A stretch of 64,000 nucleotides of DNA, taken from positions 1-64,000 of the forward strand of contig OKQS01000004.1 of assembly GCA_900290095.1 (NCBI GenBank), given 5' to 3'. Position 1 is the first letter of the stretch; each line of letters begins with the position of its first letter. The notes under the pieces were generated by a model. The model saw only the letters and a program-made list of their open reading frames with translations. It was not told where the DNA came from and did no database searches. A program made the position numbers and the translations under genes. The stretch is from Khoudiadiopia massiliensis (GTDB taxonomy: Bacteria > Bacillota > Clostridia > Tissierellales > Peptoniphilaceae). Of the stretch, positions 62,216-64,000 are shown one piece after another.

Positions 62216-62434
62216 CTATTTCTTTCTCCAAGTGATTCTTCCCTTGCTTAAGTCATATGGAGATAGCTCCACCGTGACCCTATCACCCTCCAGGATGCGA
62301 ATAAAATTCATCCGCAATTTTCCTGAGATATGGGCCATAACGTCATGGCCGTTTTCCAACTCCACGATGAAAATCGCGTTAGGAAGGCGTTCTTTAACTA
62401 CACCTTCTACTTCGATGACATCTTTGGATGACAT
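62216..62434 (-). CDS. infA: Translation initiation factor IF-1
   Basis: A 72-residue OB-fold protein: [40 protein letters not shown] and [32 protein letters not shown] precedes the ATG. Its start lies 28 bp inside the upstream KOW gene in another frame, so translation is probably coupled. Confidence 0.98.
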   Translation of the reverse strand: MSSKDVIEVEGVVKERLPNAIFIVELENGHDVMAHISGKLRMNFIRILEGDRVTVELSPYDLSKGRITWRKK

Positions 62435-62736
62435 TCGCTTCCCTCCTTTATCTTATAGGGTTCCAATTCATTTCTTATTTTGGCGTTTCTGACTCCGAGA
62501 TCATTTTCTCTTTCAAAATCCATATTAATATATTTATTGAATTTTTGTAGGTGGAGAACCCTCTTCTTTTTGGGCTTTTGGAGCTTTCTCAGCTCGCCGT
62601 CCACTATGAGAACGTGCTTTCCGTCAAGCACTTCCCAGACTATGAAGACTTTTCCCTTATCTCTTCCCGCCTTGGACCGAACTATTTGCCCTTTTTTGAG
62701 TCCGCAGTCGGACTCCAATCCTCTCTCCTGTGTCAT
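62407..62736 (-). CDS. KOW-domain RNA-binding protein
   Basis: A 109-residue basic protein with an N-terminal KOW motif ([20 protein letters not shown]) and the strand [20 protein letters not shown], like the L14e-type KOW proteins found between map and infA in Clostridia. The C-terminal 40 residues are charged and poorly conserved. ATG 62736 overlaps the adk stop (ATGA); TTG 62718 with AGGAG six bases upstream is an alternative. Function is unproven; ribosome association is likely. Confidence 0.85.
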   Translation of the reverse strand: MTQERGLESDCGLKKGQIVRSKAGRDKGKVFIVWEVLDGKHVLIVDGELRKLQKPKKKRVLHLQKFNKYINMDFERENDLGVRNAKIRNELEPYKIKEGSECHPKMSSK

Positions 62737-63383
62737 ATAAGTTGATCCAGAGCTTCTTTTATATCTGAAGCCACAGACTCCACACTTTGGTCTCCGGCTA
62801 TCTCAATCAGTTTTCCCTGATCCTGATAGTACTTTATAAGAGGTGCTGTCAGCTCATCATAGACTTTAAGTCTTTCCGCAACAGCCTCCTCGGAGTCGTC
62901 CTTGCGCTGTATTAACTGGCCCCCACATTCATCGCAAACACCCTCTTGTTTTGGAGGTGCGTTCAAAATGTGGTAACTGGCTCCGCACTCGGTGCAAATT
63001 CTACGCCCGGCAAGGCGTCCAACCAACACATCGTTAGCGACATTTATGCAGACGGCAGCGTCCAGACTTATTCCGGTCTCCGCCATCTTCTCGTCAAATG
63101 CCTCAGCCTGGACAAGAGTCCTTGGGAAACCGTCCAGAAGATAGCCGTCTTGGGCATCATCCTGACCCAGCCTGTCCCAAAGCATTTCTATGGTAAGCTC
63201 ATCCGGAACAAGTTTCCCTGAATCCAGATAAGCTTTGACTTTTTTACCCAGGTCTGTTTCATTTTTTATGTTGTATCTGAATATATCACCGGTTGATATA
63301 TGGACCAGGCCATATTCCTTTACCAAGCGAGCTGCTTGAGTTCCTTTGCCGGCCCCCGGCGGTCCCAGTAAAACCAAACGCAT
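62733..63383 (-). CDS. adk: Adenylate kinase
   Basis: A 216-residue enzyme that converts AMP + ATP to 2 ADP. P-loop: LLGPPGAGKGTQAARLV; AMP site: HISTGDIFRYNI; GFPRTLVQAEAFDE; long LID with four Cys (CTECGASYHI and CDECGGQLIQRKDD), which is the zinc-binding Gram-positive form. It lies between secY and the KOW gene; map, usually next, is absent here. Confidence 0.98.
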   Translation of the reverse strand: MRLVLLGPPGAGKGTQAARLVKEYGLVHISTGDIFRYNIKNETDLGKKVKAYLDSGKLVPDELTIEMLWDRLGQDDAQDGYLLDGFPRTLVQAEAFDEKMAETGISLDAAVCINVANDVLVGRLAGRRICTECGASYHILNAPPKQEGVCDECGGQLIQRKDDSEEAVAERLKVYDELTAPLIKYYQDQGKLIEIAGDQSVESVASDIKEALDQLI

Positions 63384-63400
63384 AAAGACTCCTTTCCGCC

Positions 63401-64000
63401 TTAACGATTCAAGAATCCCTTATAATGACGCATCTGAAGCTTAGCTTCCAATGTTCTTACAATTTCAAGTACAACTCCCACAACGATGATTATAGAAGTT
63501 CCTCCAAAGCCCAAGCTTACTCCGAATATTCTCTGAACAATCTGGGGAATTATAGAAAGGATAGCCAGGATTATGGCGCCGATCAAGGTAATTCTTCCAA
63601 CGATCTTCTGCAGGTAGTCGGTGGTCGGTTTTCCGGGTCTTATTCCCGGGATAAATCCGCCTGACTGCTGCAGGTTTCTGGAATACTCATAGGCATTGAA
63701 AGTGATTGAATTGTAGAAATAGGCAAAGAAGATTATCAGTACAACTTGTAAAATTCCCTGGAAAATGGTTCCGGTCCAGCCGGTCGGTGTCAGGAATTTC
63801 TCGACGAAATTCGCAACTCCGCCACCGAAGATCAGAGCCAAGGTCTGAGGCAGGGCTAAAAGAGCTGAAGCAAAGATCACAGGCAAAACGCCGGCCATAT
63901 TTACTTTAATTGGAATATGGGTGGCCTGACCACCATACATTTTTCTTCCAACCACTCTCTTGGCATACTGTACAGGTATCTTTCTTTCACCTTCGTTCAA
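63401..64000 (-). CDS. secY: Protein translocase subunit SecY (C-terminal part)
   Basis: The window ends inside this gene: the last 199 or so residues of the SecY channel are present. Visible are RKIPVQYAKRVVGRKMYGGQ, THIPIKVNMAGVLPVIFASA (helices 6-7 region), YFYNSITFNAYEYSRNLQQS GG loop and the C-terminal MRHYKGFLNR. The upstream part lies outside. It leads the adk-infA-alpha cluster, 17 bp before adk. Confidence 0.97.
   Translation of the reverse strand: MNEGERKIPVQYAKRVVGRKMYGGQATHIPIKVNMAGVLPVIFASALLALPQTLALIFGGGVANFVEKFLTPTGWTGTIFQGILQVVLIIFFAYFYNSITFNAYEYSRNLQQSGGFIPGIRPGKPTTDYLQKIVGRITLIGAIILAILSIIPQIVQRIFGVSLGFGGTSIIIVVGVVLEIVRTLEAKLQMRHYKGFLNR

Overview
The window looks like the chromosome of a low- to mid-G+C, Gram-positive, fermentative anaerobe of the Bacillota, perhaps near the anaerobic cocci of the Tissierellia/Clostridia; the genus cannot be named from the sequence alone. 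Supporting signs are AGGAGG-type ribosome binding sites, a methionine T-box, a CIRCE-like heat-shock operator, pyruvate phosphate dikinase, L-lactate dehydrogenase, ECF transporter genes beside the ribosomal alpha operon, and lipoproteins with a lipobox. Most genes lie on the minus strand.

Layout. 0-18.3 kb: metabolic and transport genes (purine permease, MFS carrier, M18 aminopeptidase, MntP, zinc metallopeptidase, alcohol dehydrogenase, aldo/keto reductase, AzlCD, beta-glucoside PTS with phospho-glucosidase, KtrBA potassium uptake, lactate dehydrogenase) and two small helix-turn-helix regulator pairs. A nine-unit array of about 54-bp hairpin repeats lies at 5.99-6.46 kb.

18.4-30 kb: a defence island. 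One apparent seven-ORF minus-strand operon runs hsdM, hsdS (two ORFs split at a G7 tract), an ADP-ribosylglycohydrolase, hsdR, a DUF4268-type nuclease-like protein and a coiled-coil/TIR protein. An HNH endonuclease precedes it, followed upstream by KilA-N and ORF6N genes; the ORF6N gene is fused to a fragment of a second hsdM. A 22-bp perfect direct repeat brackets the restriction locus.

30-38.3 kb: a few ordinary genes, then the decayed remains of a mobile element (SSB-like and OLD-family fragments, an HTH gene, mobC and relaxase remnants) carrying an intact copper-resistance pair copY-copB. It abuts the 3' end of guaA, a known type of integration site, and a near copy of the guaA end sequence lies 5.2 kb away.

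38.3-64 kb: core genome: guaA, metNIQ under a Met T-box, a DtxR/MntR-type regulator, hsp20, HU, a SurA/PrsA-like lipoprotein, cspA, valS, ppdK, trpS, an SH3/NlpC-P60 wall hydrolase, truA-ecfT-ecfA2-ecfA1, an L,D-transpeptidase, and the end of the spc/alpha ribosomal cluster (rplQ, rpoA, rpsD, rpsK, rpsM, rpmJ, infA, a KOW protein, adk, partial secY).

The strongest candidates for new biology are the restriction operon that also encodes TIR and ADP-ribosylglycohydrolase proteins, its apparently phase-variable specificity subunit, and the hairpin array.
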